The notes below the pieces were generated by a model. That model was not told the origin of the DNA. It ran no database searches and worked only from the letters and a program-made list of their open reading frames with translations. Positions 17,251 to 25,453 of a stretch of 64,000 nt of DNA are shown one piece after another. This DNA is from Nocardia panacis (GTDB lineage: Bacteria > Actinomycetota > Actinomycetes > Mycobacteriales > Mycobacteriaceae): contig NZ_QZFU01000029.1 of assembly GCF_003598715.1 (NCBI RefSeq), forward strand, positions 479,050 to 543,049, read 5' to 3'. Numbering within the stretch: the stretch's first letter is position 1; each line of letters opens with the position of its first letter. A program made the position numbers and the translations under genes.

Positions 17251-18306
17251 TCAGCGCACGGCTCCCGGCGTAGTCGCGATCTGGATCTGCGTCGCCGGGG
17301 GCCGATCGTGCGGTTGCGCCGAATCGCGGTCCACGGCAAGCAGACCCGCGATGGTGGCGCCGAGCGCCGCCGTGACCGCCACGGCCGCCACGATCTTGCG
17401 GCGGCCCACCGGCGCGGCGGCCGGGCGCTCGGTGGGGATCCGCGCCATGGCCATCCGGATATCGCCCGTGGGGCGCTCCGCCGCGAGCAGGACCGCGCCG
17501 CGCGCCGAGACGTACTCCGGCTCCGGGTCATAGATGATCGGCAGTTGCAGCAGTTCACCCAGTGCCTGACGGATATTCGGGCTGCGGGTGCAGCCGCCGA
17601 GCAGTACCACCGCCCCCGGCCGAATTCCGCTCTCCGCCACGAGTTGCCGCACGAATGAGGCCGAATGGTGAATGCCCGCCGCGCATAATTCGGTCAGATC
17701 GCTGCGGGTCAGCACCGCCCGCCCGCCCGAATCGGCATCCGTCGCGGTGATCACCCTGGCGCTGCTCAACTCCTCGCGGTGGCGGCGGCTGGTGGGTTTG
17801 TCGGTGAGCACCCCGCTGCGGGCCAGTCGCCAGCGCAGCAGCGCGTCGTAGCCGTCGCCGCTGAGCACGGTGCTGCGCCGATTCGCCAGGATGGCGTCGG
17901 TGCGCGAATCGGCATGCGTCACTGTCAAACCCGAGCTGCCCAGGTCGTACAGGACGACCGAACCGTCATCGGGTAGCTGTCCGGTGAAGCGCAGATAGCG
18001 CAACTGGGCCAGCGGTTCGTCCACGATGGTCAGCCGGGTGCGACCGGCCGCCGCCCGAACCGCCTCGGCGTGTTCGGTGCAGCGGCAGGTGACCGCCGTC
18101 GCGGTGATGAGTTCCGCGCGGCGTTCGGCCGAACCGCACATCTGCCGGATCGCCTCCAGCACCGACTCTTCGATCCCGCCCGCCACCCGATACGGCACTT
18201 CACAGCGATCGATCGGGGGGAGATGCGGTTGATCGGAATGTGTCAGCATCGCGCGGGCTCCGCCAGCGCCCGCGGATACCCCCAGGACCAGCACCATGGG
18301 GTCCAT
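17251..18306 (-). CDS. Hsp70-like actin-fold ATPase with C-terminal membrane anchor
   Basis: 351-aa protein with an Hsp70/actin-type nucleotide-binding domain. An N-terminal phosphate-1-like loop is VLVLGVSAGAGGARA, phosphate-2 is VVLYDLGSSGLTVTH, and the adenosine motif is GAVVLLGGCTRSPNI. There is no substrate-binding domain of DnaK. Instead a single hydrophobic helix (about residues 310-332, KIVAAVAVTAALGATIAGLLAV) precedes a short tail, so it is probably anchored with the ATPase inside. ATG 18306 is chosen because GGAAGGGAAAGG lies upstream. Such truncated membrane Hsp70-like proteins occur widely in Nocardia and mycobacteria with unknown function. Confidence 0.8.
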   Translation of the reverse strand: MDPMVLVLGVSAGAGGARAMLTHSDQPHLPPIDRCEVPYRVAGGIEESVLEAIRQMCGSAERRAELITATAVTCRCTEHAEAVRAAAGRTRLTIVDEPLAQLRYLRFTGQLPDDGSVVLYDLGSSGLTVTHADSRTDAILANRRSTVLSGDGYDALLRWRLARSGVLTDKPTSRRHREELSSARVITATDADSGGRAVLTRSDLTELCAAGIHHSASFVRQLVAESGIRPGAVVLLGGCTRSPNIRQALGELLQLPIIYDPEPEYVSARGAVLLAAERPTGDIRMAMARIPTERPAAAPVGRRKIVAAVAVTAALGATIAGLLAVDRDSAQPHDRPPATQIQIATTPGAVR

Positions 18307-18373
18307 GGTGGACCCTTTCCCTTCCGCTGCCAAGGCGACGGGGCGGCGTATTCGCCAGTTGGATGCCGGACTG

Positions 18374-18973
18374 TTACCCGTCTTTCGGTTCGACGGAGTA
18401 AGCGACCGACCGGTCCGCGTCGGGCGCGGGTTCGTCGGCGGTCCAGCGCCCTTCGGCGTCACCCGCGTCGAAGTCGCCCGCCGCATGGCGGAATTCGGCC
18501 AGTAACCCCAGCAGTTCCCGCACCCGATCCGCGGGCAGGCCGGGCAACGCGAACACCTTCTCGTTCAGCGCCAGTGTCGCCTCGGCTACCAATTCCCTTC
18601 CGGCATCCGTGATTTCGATCAGGGTCGCGCGACGGTCGCTGGGGTGCGGCACCCGCCGCGCCAAACGCGCCGCCTCCAACCTGTCGACGGTATTGGTGAC
18701 GCTGGTGGGATGCACCTGCAACCGGGCGCTGGCCTTGGCCATCGGCAGCGCGCCGGTCTTGCTGAAACCGAGCAGCATCAGCAATTCGTAGCGGGAGAAC
18801 GTCAGCCCCGTGGGTTTGAGCGCCTCGTCGACCCGCGCCATCACGATTTGCTGGGCGCGGACCAACGAGGTGACCGCGGCCATCCCATCGGCCACCGCAC
18901 CCCAGCCGTGACCGGTCCACTGACGGTGCGCCTCCGCGATGGGATCGAGCGGAAGTGGGCGTGGCCGAGACAT
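18374..18973 (-). CDS. MarR-family transcriptional regulator
   Basis: 199-aa winged-helix regulator. The dimerisation helices flank the DNA-binding core LTFSRYELLMLLGFSKTGAL..MAKASARLQVHPTSVTNTVDRLE, followed by the beta-wing RVPHPSDRRATLIEITDAG, which has the conserved D-x-R of MarR proteins. A C-terminal acidic tail (DAGDAEGRWTADEPAPDAD) is unusual. It is divergent from tRNA-Cys and lies 67 bases upstream of the Hsp70-like gene on the same strand, so those two may be co-transcribed. Its ligand is unknown; proximity to the valine operon does not establish control of it. Confidence 0.88.
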   Translation of the reverse strand: MSRPRPLPLDPIAEAHRQWTGHGWGAVADGMAAVTSLVRAQQIVMARVDEALKPTGLTFSRYELLMLLGFSKTGALPMAKASARLQVHPTSVTNTVDRLEAARLARRVPHPSDRRATLIEITDAGRELVAEATLALNEKVFALPGLPADRVRELLGLLAEFRHAAGDFDAGDAEGRWTADEPAPDADRSVAYSVEPKDG

Positions 18974-19059
18974 ATTCCGATCATTGCACGCGCGTTCGGA
19001 TCAGCGTGAGCGCAACGGTGGGCGCGCCGGATCCGGATCGGCAGGATAGGAGATGTCAG

Positions 19060-19134
19060 GCGGGCGTGGCTGAGTGGTTTAGGCAACGGTCTGCAAAGCC
19101 GTTAACGCGGGTTCAATTCCCGCCGCTCGCTCCA
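19060..19134 (+). tRNA. tRNA-Cys (anticodon GCA), CCA encoded
   Basis: A full cloverleaf can be folded. The 7-bp acceptor is GCGGGCG with CGCTCGC (one G-U). The anticodon stem ACGGT/GCCGT encloses the loop CTGCAAA, giving anticodon GCA. The T-arm is GCGGG-TTCAATT-CCCGC. The 3' CCA is in the DNA (19132-19134). A strong hairpin terminator follows 9 bases later. Confidence 0.97.
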
Positions 19135-19143
19135 GATCCTGGC

Positions 19144-19179
19144 AACCCCGGTCCGGTGGATCCCTACCGGACCGGGGTT
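19144..19179. terminator. 14-bp perfect hairpin, bidirectional terminator
   Basis: AACCCCGGTCCGGT (19144-19157) and its exact complement ACCGGACCGGGGTT (19166-19179) enclose an 8-nt loop. It lies between tRNA-Cys and the convergent ABC operon, whose stop is 2 bases beyond, so it probably ends both transcripts. There is no long U-tract, as is usual in high-GC actinobacteria. Confidence 0.85.
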
Positions 19180-19180
19180 C

Positions 19181-20221
19181 TCACGAATACGCGACAGCCG
19201 AGCCGAGCACCTCGAGGCGCACCCGGTCACCGGGTTCGGGCGCCTCGGCGCTGGCGCGGCGCACCCGCACCGTCTCCGCGCCCTCGACGGCGATGGTCAG
19301 CAAGGCGTCCGGACCGCGGAAGGTCACCTCGCGGATCGCGCCGCTGCTTTTGTCGGAATCCGAGACCACGTGGGCCACAAGCTGTTCCGGACGCAGCATG
19401 AGCGTCACCCGGCCGGTCGGACCGCCGGGGCGGACCGGCACCGTACCCAGCGCGCATTCGGCGGTCGCGTCCCGCACCATCGCGTCGAGCAGGACGCACT
19501 CACCCAGGAAACGCGCGGTATACAGATCGGCGGGTGCGGCGTAAACCAGTTGCGGCGCACCCACCTGGGTGAAATGACCGTCGCGCAGCACCGCCACCTG
19601 TTCGGCGAACGACAGCGCCTCCTCCTGGTCGTGGGTGACCAGGATGCTGGTCATCCCCGCCGCGCGCAGAGTCTGCGCCACCGCCTCGCGGGTGGTGGCG
19701 CGCAGACCCGCGTCCAGCGCGCTGAACGGTTCGTCGAGCAGCATCACCTCCGGCTGCCTGGCCAGCGCGCGAGCCAGTGCCACCCGCTGCTGCTGACCGC
19801 CGGAGAGTTGATGCGGACGGCGCGCGGCGAAATCGCGGTCGAGAGACACCATTTCGAGCAATTCGCGGACGCGACCCGAGGTCCGCCGCGCGGCGAACGG
19901 GCCGCCGCCCAAGCCGTAGGCGATGTTCTGTCCGACGGTCAGGTGCGGGAACAGGGCGCCGTCCTGGGCCACATAGCCGACGCGGCGGCGCTGCGGCGGC
20001 ACCGTGCGCCGCTCGTCGGAGACGGTCCGCGCGCCGATGGCCACCGAACCCGCGTCGGGATACTCGAATCCGGCGATTACCCGCAGCAGCGTGGTCTTCC
20101 CGCAGCCCGAGGAGCCGACCACCGCCGTCGCGGTGCCATCGGGCACCTCGAGGTCGATCCCGTCCAGGACGCGGGTCGAGCCGAAGTTCTTGGAGATGCC
20201 GGCTACGACGAGTCTGCTCAT
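19181..20221 (-). CDS. Iron(III)-type ABC transporter ATP-binding protein
   Basis: 346-aa ATPase of the FbpC/PotA-like group powering import by the adjoining permease. Walker A is VVGSSGCGKTTLLR, the signature LSGGQQQRVALARALA, Walker B EVMLLDEPFSALD, and the H-loop ILVTHDQEEAL. A C-terminal TOBE-like regulatory domain (about 250-346) includes VTLMLRPEQL. The ATG at 20221 overlaps the permease stop by 4 bases. It is last gene of a permease/binding-protein operon that begins behind an IdeR/DtxR-like box, which is the main argument for ferric iron as substrate. Confidence 0.92.
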   Translation of the reverse strand: MSRLVVAGISKNFGSTRVLDGIDLEVPDGTATAVVGSSGCGKTTLLRVIAGFEYPDAGSVAIGARTVSDERRTVPPQRRRVGYVAQDGALFPHLTVGQNIAYGLGGGPFAARRTSGRVRELLEMVSLDRDFAARRPHQLSGGQQQRVALARALARQPEVMLLDEPFSALDAGLRATTREAVAQTLRAAGMTSILVTHDQEEALSFAEQVAVLRDGHFTQVGAPQLVYAAPADLYTARFLGECVLLDAMVRDATAECALGTVPVRPGGPTGRVTLMLRPEQLVAHVVSDSDKSSGAIREVTFRGPDALLTIAVEGAETVRVRRASAEAPEPGDRVRLEVLGSAVAYS

Positions 20222-21813
20222 GACAGCCCTGCCGCCTTCCTGGATTGGGTGAACAGCAGATACGTCACCGGGATCGAGGCGACGATCATGATCAGCGCGT
20301 ACGGCGCCGCCGCCGCGTAGTCCAATTCGCCCGACAGCGACCAGAAGCGCAGCGCCAGCGTCTCGGTGCCATTCGGGGCCAGCAGCAGCGTCGCGGTGAG
20401 TTCGGTGGCCACCGCCACGAAGACCAGCGCGCCCGCCGCGGCGGCCGCGGGCGCGGCCAGCCGCAGTGTCACTCGGAAAAAGGTGGCGGGGCCGGACTTT
20501 CCGAGCGAACGCGACACTTCCTCCAACCCGATGGGCACCTGAGCCAACCCGGCCCGCACGCTCACCAGCGCGCGGGGCAGGAACATCAGCACATAGGCGG
20601 CGACCACCATGGTGACGGTCTGGTAGAACGGTCGCGCCCAATGGATGGTTACCGTCACCATGGCCAGTGCGGTCACGATGCCCGGCAGCGAACTGGTGAT
20701 GTAGTTGGCGCCCTCGATGATTCGGGCGAAGACCGAGGTGGAGCGCACCGCGATCCAGGCGACCGGGAAGGCGCACAGTGTGGTGACCACCGCCGCTGTG
20801 GCGGCCAAACCGATTGTCTGCCATAGGGTTCGGCCGATCTCATCGGAATCCCACACCGCCGCGCCGCCCAGGCGCAGCCAGCGCCCGATGGTCCACAGCG
20901 GCACCCCCAGCGCGGCCGCGGTGACGGCCGCCAGCCCGGCCAGCGCCGGAATAGCGGTGAACCCCAGGCGGATTCGCGTCGCCGATCGTTGCGCGCCGGA
21001 TCCGATCCTGGCGTAGCGGGCGCGCCCGCGCACCCCGGCCTCGGCGGTCAGCAGCACCAGACAGCACAGCACCAGCACCCCTGCCAGCATGCTGCCCGCC
21101 GATCCGGCGAAACTCGACTGATACTGCTCGAAGATGGCGGTGGTGAAGGTGTCGAAGCGAATCATCGCGAACGCGCCGTACTCGGCCAGCAGATGCAGCG
21201 AGATCAGCAGCGCGCCACCGAGAATCGCCAATCGCAACTGCGGCAGCACGATTCGCGCGAACACCGCGACCGGACCCGAGCCGAGCGCGCGGGCCGACTC
21301 CTCCACCGCGGGATCGAGACGGCGCAGCGTGGCCGCGGCGGGCAGATACACCAGCGGGAAATACGACATGGTCGAGATGATCACGCCCGCCCACAGCCCG
21401 TGCATGGTTGGAAACACCCCGATCCAGGCGTAGCTGTTGACGAAGGCCGGAACCGCCAGCGGGGCCGCGAAAACCGGCCCCCACCACGCACCGCCCGGCA
21501 CTTCGGTGCGTTCGACCACCCAGGCCAGCGCGACGCCGAGCACCACGCACAGCGGCACGGTCACGACTACGAGTTCGACCGTATTGCGCAGCAGCTCACC
21601 GACTCTCGGCCGGAAAATCAGCCGGGCGGCCTCGGTCGACCCGGTGTCGATCAGCACCGAGACGATATAGCCGAGCGGGATGAAAGTAGCCGCGACGAGC
21701 AGCAGCGCCACGGCGGTGACGAAGGGGCCCGGTCTGCCGACCCGCCCGGAAAGCCGACCGCCCCGCGCCGGGAACTTTCGGGCACGGGGCGCGAGGGTGG
21801 TCCGCGAGGACAT
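20218..21813 (-). CDS. Iron(III)-type ABC transporter permease (two fused permease domains)
   Basis: 531-aa inner-membrane permease in the FbpB/ThiP style, with two binding-protein-dependent permease domains in one chain. About 12 membrane segments are visible, e.g. FVTAVALLLVAATFIPLGYI and TIGLAATAAVVTTLCAFPVA. EAA loops for ATPase docking appear as EESARALGSGPVAVFARIVLPQL and EEVSRSLGKSGPATFFRVTL. ATG 21813 is 2 bases after the binding-protein stop; the frame extending upstream overlaps that gene and is spurious. Domain order and operon order (binding protein, permease, ATPase) match ferric-iron uptake systems. Confidence 0.92.
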   Translation of the reverse strand: MSSRTTLAPRARKFPARGGRLSGRVGRPGPFVTAVALLLVAATFIPLGYIVSVLIDTGSTEAARLIFRPRVGELLRNTVELVVVTVPLCVVLGVALAWVVERTEVPGGAWWGPVFAAPLAVPAFVNSYAWIGVFPTMHGLWAGVIISTMSYFPLVYLPAAATLRRLDPAVEESARALGSGPVAVFARIVLPQLRLAILGGALLISLHLLAEYGAFAMIRFDTFTTAIFEQYQSSFAGSAGSMLAGVLVLCCLVLLTAEAGVRGRARYARIGSGAQRSATRIRLGFTAIPALAGLAAVTAAALGVPLWTIGRWLRLGGAAVWDSDEIGRTLWQTIGLAATAAVVTTLCAFPVAWIAVRSTSVFARIIEGANYITSSLPGIVTALAMVTVTIHWARPFYQTVTMVVAAYVLMFLPRALVSVRAGLAQVPIGLEEVSRSLGKSGPATFFRVTLRLAAPAAAAAGALVFVAVATELTATLLLAPNGTETLALRFWSLSGELDYAAAAPYALIMIVASIPVTYLLFTQSRKAAGLS

Positions 21814-21815
21814 CG

Positions 21816-22841
21816 CTAGAGCAGACCCGCCTGTGTCATCAACTCGGTCACCTTCTTGGCGTCGAGCTTGCTCGGATCGACCGCGGGAGCCTGCAGTTCG
21901 GCAAGCGGCGGCAGCGCCTTGTTGGCGGCGATATCGGCGGCGATCGGGTACTCCATCGAATCCCCGTCGCGCAGCACCTCCTGGCCCTTCTTGCCGGTGA
22001 TGAACTTCAGGAACTTCTGCGCCGACTCCTGCTTCTTGCTCGACTCGAGCACGCCGCCGCCCGAGACGCTGACGAACGCGCCCGGATCCTGCTTCTTGAA
22101 GTAGTACAGGCCGGTGTTGGCGCTGCTCTCCTTGGTCTTGGCCTGGTCGCGGAACCAGTAGTAGTGGTAGATGACACCGCCGTCGGGCTGTCCGGAGTTC
22201 ACGCCCTTCATGGTGGCGGTGTTGTTCGGGAAGGCGACGAAGTTCTCCTTCATGCCCTTCAGCCACGCCTTGGTGGCGTCCTCACCCTTCAACGCCAGCA
22301 GGCCCGCCACGATGGCCTGGAAGTCCGCGCCCGAGACGCCCGCGCCCCAGCGACCCTTCCATTGCGGCTGGGCCAGATCCAGCAGCGAGGCAGGCAGTTG
22401 GTCGTCCTTGACCTTGTCCTTGTTGTAAACGAAAACCGTTGAGCGGGCGGCAATTCCGGTCCACTTCCCGGTGGAAGGACGGAATTGCGCGGGCACCTGG
22501 TCCAGCGTGTCCTTATTGATGTCGGCGAACAGTCCGGCATTTTCCACCAGCGCCATGGCGGGGGAATTCTCGGTGAGGAAGACATCGGCGGGGGAGGCCG
22601 AACCCTCGGCGACCAACTGATTGCCCAGCGCCGTATCGCCGCCCTGCCGCAGCACGACCTTGATACCTGTCTCCTTGGTGAACGCGTCGGTCCATTCCTT
22701 GGTGAGCGATTCGTGCTGGGCGTTGTACACGGTGATCTCGCCCGCGTCGTCCTTGGCCGAATTCGAGCAGGCCGTGACCCCGAGCGCGGCCATCGCGGCC
22801 GCGAGCGTCCCGGAAACCACCTTCCACTTCACCGAATTCAT
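21816..22841 (-). CDS. Iron(III)-type ABC transporter substrate-binding lipoprotein
   Basis: 341-aa extracellular solute-binding protein. The N-terminal lipoprotein signal has a hydrophobic stretch then lipobox VTAC (Cys25), so the mature protein should be lipid-anchored outside the membrane. The mature part starts EITVYNAQHESLTKEWTDAF, typical of the FbpA/FutA ferric-binding class 1 fold, and includes FLTENSPAMALVENAGLFA and a C-terminal FLKFITGKKGQEVL. ATG 22841 is chosen for GGAAGGA upstream. First gene of the three-gene operon; an IdeR-like box lies 55-73 bases upstream. Confidence 0.92.
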   Translation of the reverse strand: MNSVKWKVVSGTLAAAMAALGVTACSNSAKDDAGEITVYNAQHESLTKEWTDAFTKETGIKVVLRQGGDTALGNQLVAEGSASPADVFLTENSPAMALVENAGLFADINKDTLDQVPAQFRPSTGKWTGIAARSTVFVYNKDKVKDDQLPASLLDLAQPQWKGRWGAGVSGADFQAIVAGLLALKGEDATKAWLKGMKENFVAFPNNTATMKGVNSGQPDGGVIYHYYWFRDQAKTKESSANTGLYYFKKQDPGAFVSVSGGGVLESSKKQESAQKFLKFITGKKGQEVLRDGDSMEYPIAADIAANKALPPLAELQAPAVDPSKLDAKKVTELMTQAGLL

Positions 22842-22895
22842 TTTTGTCCTTCCGACGCGCACTGTTTTCCCCGGCCGCCGCGTACTTTGTCCGCA

Positions 22896-22914
22896 TTTGC
22901 TGAGGCTTACCTAA
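22896..22914 (-). promoter_or_regulatory. IdeR/DtxR-like iron box upstream of the ferric ABC operon
   Basis: On the minus strand the 19-mer is TTAGGTAAGCCTCAGCAAA. The left 12 positions match the IdeR/DtxR consensus TWAGGTWAGSCTWACCTWA fully and the right half partly. It lies upstream of the binding-protein gene where an iron-loaded repressor would block transcription, implying expression under iron starvation. Confidence 0.7.
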
Positions 22915-22948
22915 GGGAACATACCGCGTGTGATTTCTCCGGTGGGCG

Positions 22949-24322
22949 TCAGGCCAGACCCGACAGGTCGCGCTCCACCGTGTGATTGCGATCGGCGCAG
23001 GTGCCGAGCGTGTATTCCGGATACAGGCCCAGATATTCACCGCGGGTTGTGGCACTCCAACGCCGCGCCTGCTCAGCGCTCATCTTGTAGAAGTTGACCA
23101 TGTAACCACCCTCGTAGAGGCGCAGCAGGCTGTACCCGCCGGGATACTCCTTCACGGCGGCGACCTCCAGGAACTCCACGGCGCACGCGGCGTCCGGGCG
23201 GGTGCGGCGATTGCGATGGGTATGGCCGCTGTGCTGGAGGAATACGCCGGGTGCGCTCGTGTACATGGCTTGCAGCGCCGCGCCGTCCGGACCATTGAGC
23301 ACGAACGCCGGACCCCCGGTATTCGTCAGGCCGGATTCCGTCGTCACCGGGTGGTGGCCGAAGACCAGTGTGGGGCGGTCGGGGTCCGCGCGCAGCAGTT
23401 CGCTCAGGTGAGCCAACTGCGGGCGGTCGATACTGCCGCCCGAGCCGTCGAGTTCGCTGGTGTCCAGGCCGATGATGCGCAATTCACCCAGGCGGTTCTC
23501 GGTGAGCTGCTGGCGCGGGAGGAAACTCTCGCCCCAACAGTCGTGATGATCGTCGATCGACGGGCAACCGCGATAGTCCTCGCCGACATGTGGGCGGTCA
23601 TGATTGCCTCGGGTCACCAGGTATTCGTGACCCCAGCCGTCGAGCGCCGCGCGGACACCCCGCACCTGGTCGGGCGCGGCCTCGGCGGTGAGATCACCCG
23701 CCAGTAGCAGCTTCTCCACGCCGCGTGTCGGCAGATCCGACAGCAGCGCCGACAGCATGGCCTGCGGATACGGCGGCATATCCTGGCGGAAGCCGGGGGG
23801 CAGGCCATTGATGATGACGCCGCTGACCTCCTCGCCGAAGTGCACGTCATTGGCGAGGGCGATCGTGTGCAGCAGGCGTCCCGGCGGCGGCGTCAAAGTG
23901 GTGAATTCGCCGCAGGATTCGGGGGTGCCGGGCGCGCCGGTGATCAGATTGAGCGCGGGCGTGGCGCGGATACCGCGTGAACGGGCCTCGAATCGATAGG
24001 TGCGGCCGGGTTCCAGTCCGTTCACCTCGACGAAGTGGTAGGGCGTAGGGGTGGCGTCGTAGTGGGCCTGGGTGAAGACGCGGCCATCCGCGAGCAGAAC
24101 TTCGGTATCGGCCAGGGCGGGGACCGGATTGCCTGCCGCGTCGGGGGTCAGTGTCGTCCAGGTGAGCACCACCGAGGTGTCGGTGATGGTGACCACCTCG
24201 AGGTCCGTTGTCAACAGCGGATTCGGCTGTGCGGCAGCACGCCCCACGTCGAGTGCGGGCAGCAAGGCGGCGAAGCCCATGGCGGCGAGCAGCGTTCTAC
24301 GGGTGGGGCCGCAGCAGTTCAC
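22949..24322 (-). CDS. Tat-exported fibronectin-III / calcineurin-like metallophosphoesterase
   Basis: 457-aa secreted or surface phosphoesterase. A twin-arginine signal (TRRTLLAAMGFAALLPAL) ends near AAAQPNP. A fibronectin-III-like domain (about 30-135) precedes the binuclear metal catalytic domain with NDVHFGEE, LAGDLTAE, TRGNHDRPH, FGHHPVTTES and HSGHTHRNRR, all five family motifs. The GTG at 24322 is preferred to the GTG at 24337 because AAGGAG lies between them, 5 bases before the former. The iron operon lies upstream on the other side of the IdeR box but is on the same strand, so this gene is transcribed separately. A degraded copy follows immediately upstream. Confidence 0.9.
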   Translation of the reverse strand: MNCCGPTRRTLLAAMGFAALLPALDVGRAAAQPNPLLTTDLEVVTITDTSVVLTWTTLTPDAAGNPVPALADTEVLLADGRVFTQAHYDATPTPYHFVEVNGLEPGRTYRFEARSRGIRATPALNLITGAPGTPESCGEFTTLTPPPGRLLHTIALANDVHFGEEVSGVIINGLPPGFRQDMPPYPQAMLSALLSDLPTRGVEKLLLAGDLTAEAAPDQVRGVRAALDGWGHEYLVTRGNHDRPHVGEDYRGCPSIDDHHDCWGESFLPRQQLTENRLGELRIIGLDTSELDGSGGSIDRPQLAHLSELLRADPDRPTLVFGHHPVTTESGLTNTGGPAFVLNGPDGAALQAMYTSAPGVFLQHSGHTHRNRRTRPDAACAVEFLEVAAVKEYPGGYSLLRLYEGGYMVNFYKMSAEQARRWSATTRGEYLGLYPEYTLGTCADRNHTVERDLSGLA

Positions 24323-24333
24323 CGGACTCCTTG

Positions 24334-24900
24334 TCACCTGGACGGTTCCGCCCGATTGTATGCGGTCAGTGGGCGTACACCCGAAAGATCACGCAGCACA
24401 GTGTGATTGCGGTCGTCGGTGCTGCCGAGTGCGTAACCGGGCAGTAGGCCGAAGAGTTGGCGGCGAGTCCGGGTGCTCCAGCGGCGGGCGGCCTCGGCTC
24501 TCATCTTGTAGAAGTTGACGAGGTAGCCGCCCTCGTAGAGGCGCAAAAGGATGTAGCCGCCCGGATACTCCTTCACCGCCGCGACTTCCAGGAATTCGAC
24601 ATCGAGAGCGATATCCCGGGGTGCTGCGCCGATTGCGGTGCGTATGGCCCGCGTGGTGCAGGAATACGCCGGGAGCGGTGCGGTACAGGTTCTGCAATCG
24701 TGCGGCGCTGTGGCGGTCCAGAACGAATCCCGGACCGCCGAGATTGGTGAACGCGGAATCCCTGGTGATCGGGTGGTGGCCGAAAACTATTGTGGGACGG
24801 TCTGGTTCGCTTCGGAATTCAGTCGCCAACTCGACAGACGAAGTAGTCGTGGCCGAGTATGCCCCAAGCATCCAATCGATCGCCGCCCAGCGCACGAAAC
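24334..24900 (-). pseudogene. Decayed tandem copy of the metallophosphoesterase
   Basis: Fragments of a second phosphoesterase are readable in different frames. One carries EPDRPTIVFGHHPITRDSA and APGVFLHHAGHTHRNRR, matching the FGHHPVTTES to GHTH part of the intact gene. After a one-base frame change near the CCCGGGG run at about 24614-24620 the next frame continues VEFLEVAAV then KEYPGGYILLRLYEGGYLVN and DRNHTVLRDLSG, i.e. the C-terminus. The GNHD segment is missing, and the first ~250 residues are absent. Further upstream an alternative frame reads AWGILGHDYFV, resembling GWGHEYLV of the intact protein, suggesting an internal deletion as well. The remnant ends against the start region of the intact gene. 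Confidence 0.85.
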
Positions 24901-24957
24901 CCGAACGCCAGGTGAACAGCGCGCCCGGGCCGCTGTCAACTGCTCCGGTCCGACCCC

Positions 24958-25413
24958 CTAGATCTCCTCCGGCAACTGCCGCAACCGAGATTCCGCCAGC
25001 CCGAGCTGCCGCCCGATCTCGGTATAGCTCACCCCCCGGTCCCGCGCCTCCTCGATAGCCGACTGCCGAATCCCCGACAACTCCGCGATCCGAATCTGGT
25101 AGTAGATCATCAACTCCGAAGCCAACCGTGCCCGCCGAATCGCATTGCCGATAGCCCGAATCCGATCGATCTCATGCTCCGAAGCGGGCACCCCCGCCTC
25201 CCCGCCCACCACGAACGTCCCCCGCCCCCGCACCGTCCGCACCAGCCCCTCCGCCCGCAACAGATCCACCGCCTTGCGCACCGTATCCCGCGAACACCCA
25301 TGCGCCGCAGCCATTTCCCCCTGACTGGGCAACCGCACCCCTTCCCCCCACCCCCCACCCCGTATCCGCCCGGCATACTCCTGCGCCAACGCCACATACG
25401 CCGGTTCGGCCAT
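24958..25413 (-). CDS. GntR-family transcriptional regulator (short, no full effector domain)
   Basis: 151-aa regulator. The winged helix at about 5-70 includes LPSQGEMAAAHGCSRDTVRKA and LVRTVRGRGTFV, typical of GntR proteins of the HutC/YtrA side. The remaining ~80 residues (IRRARLASELMIYYQIRIAEL..SGIRQSAIEEARDRGVSYTEIGRQLGLAESRLRQL) form a second helix-turn-helix-like segment with YTEIGRQLGLAESRLRQL instead of a UTRA or FCD effector domain, so it may carry two DNA-binding modules. ATG 25413. A 15-base G tract on this strand lies 26 bases upstream. Confidence 0.85.
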   Translation of the reverse strand: MAEPAYVALAQEYAGRIRGGGWGEGVRLPSQGEMAAAHGCSRDTVRKAVDLLRAEGLVRTVRGRGTFVVGGEAGVPASEHEIDRIRAIGNAIRRARLASELMIYYQIRIAELSGIRQSAIEEARDRGVSYTEIGRQLGLAESRLRQLPEEI

Positions 25414-25438
25414 ACCCGAACCCTACTGCGCACCACCA

Positions 25439-25453
25439 CCCCCCCCCCCCCCC
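25439..25453. repeat. 15-base C (G on minus strand) homopolymer
   Basis: Uninterrupted run of 15 C on the plus strand, 26-40 bases upstream of the gntR start. It could vary in length by slippage and alter promoter spacing of gntR, or be partly an assembly estimate. Confidence 0.85.
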
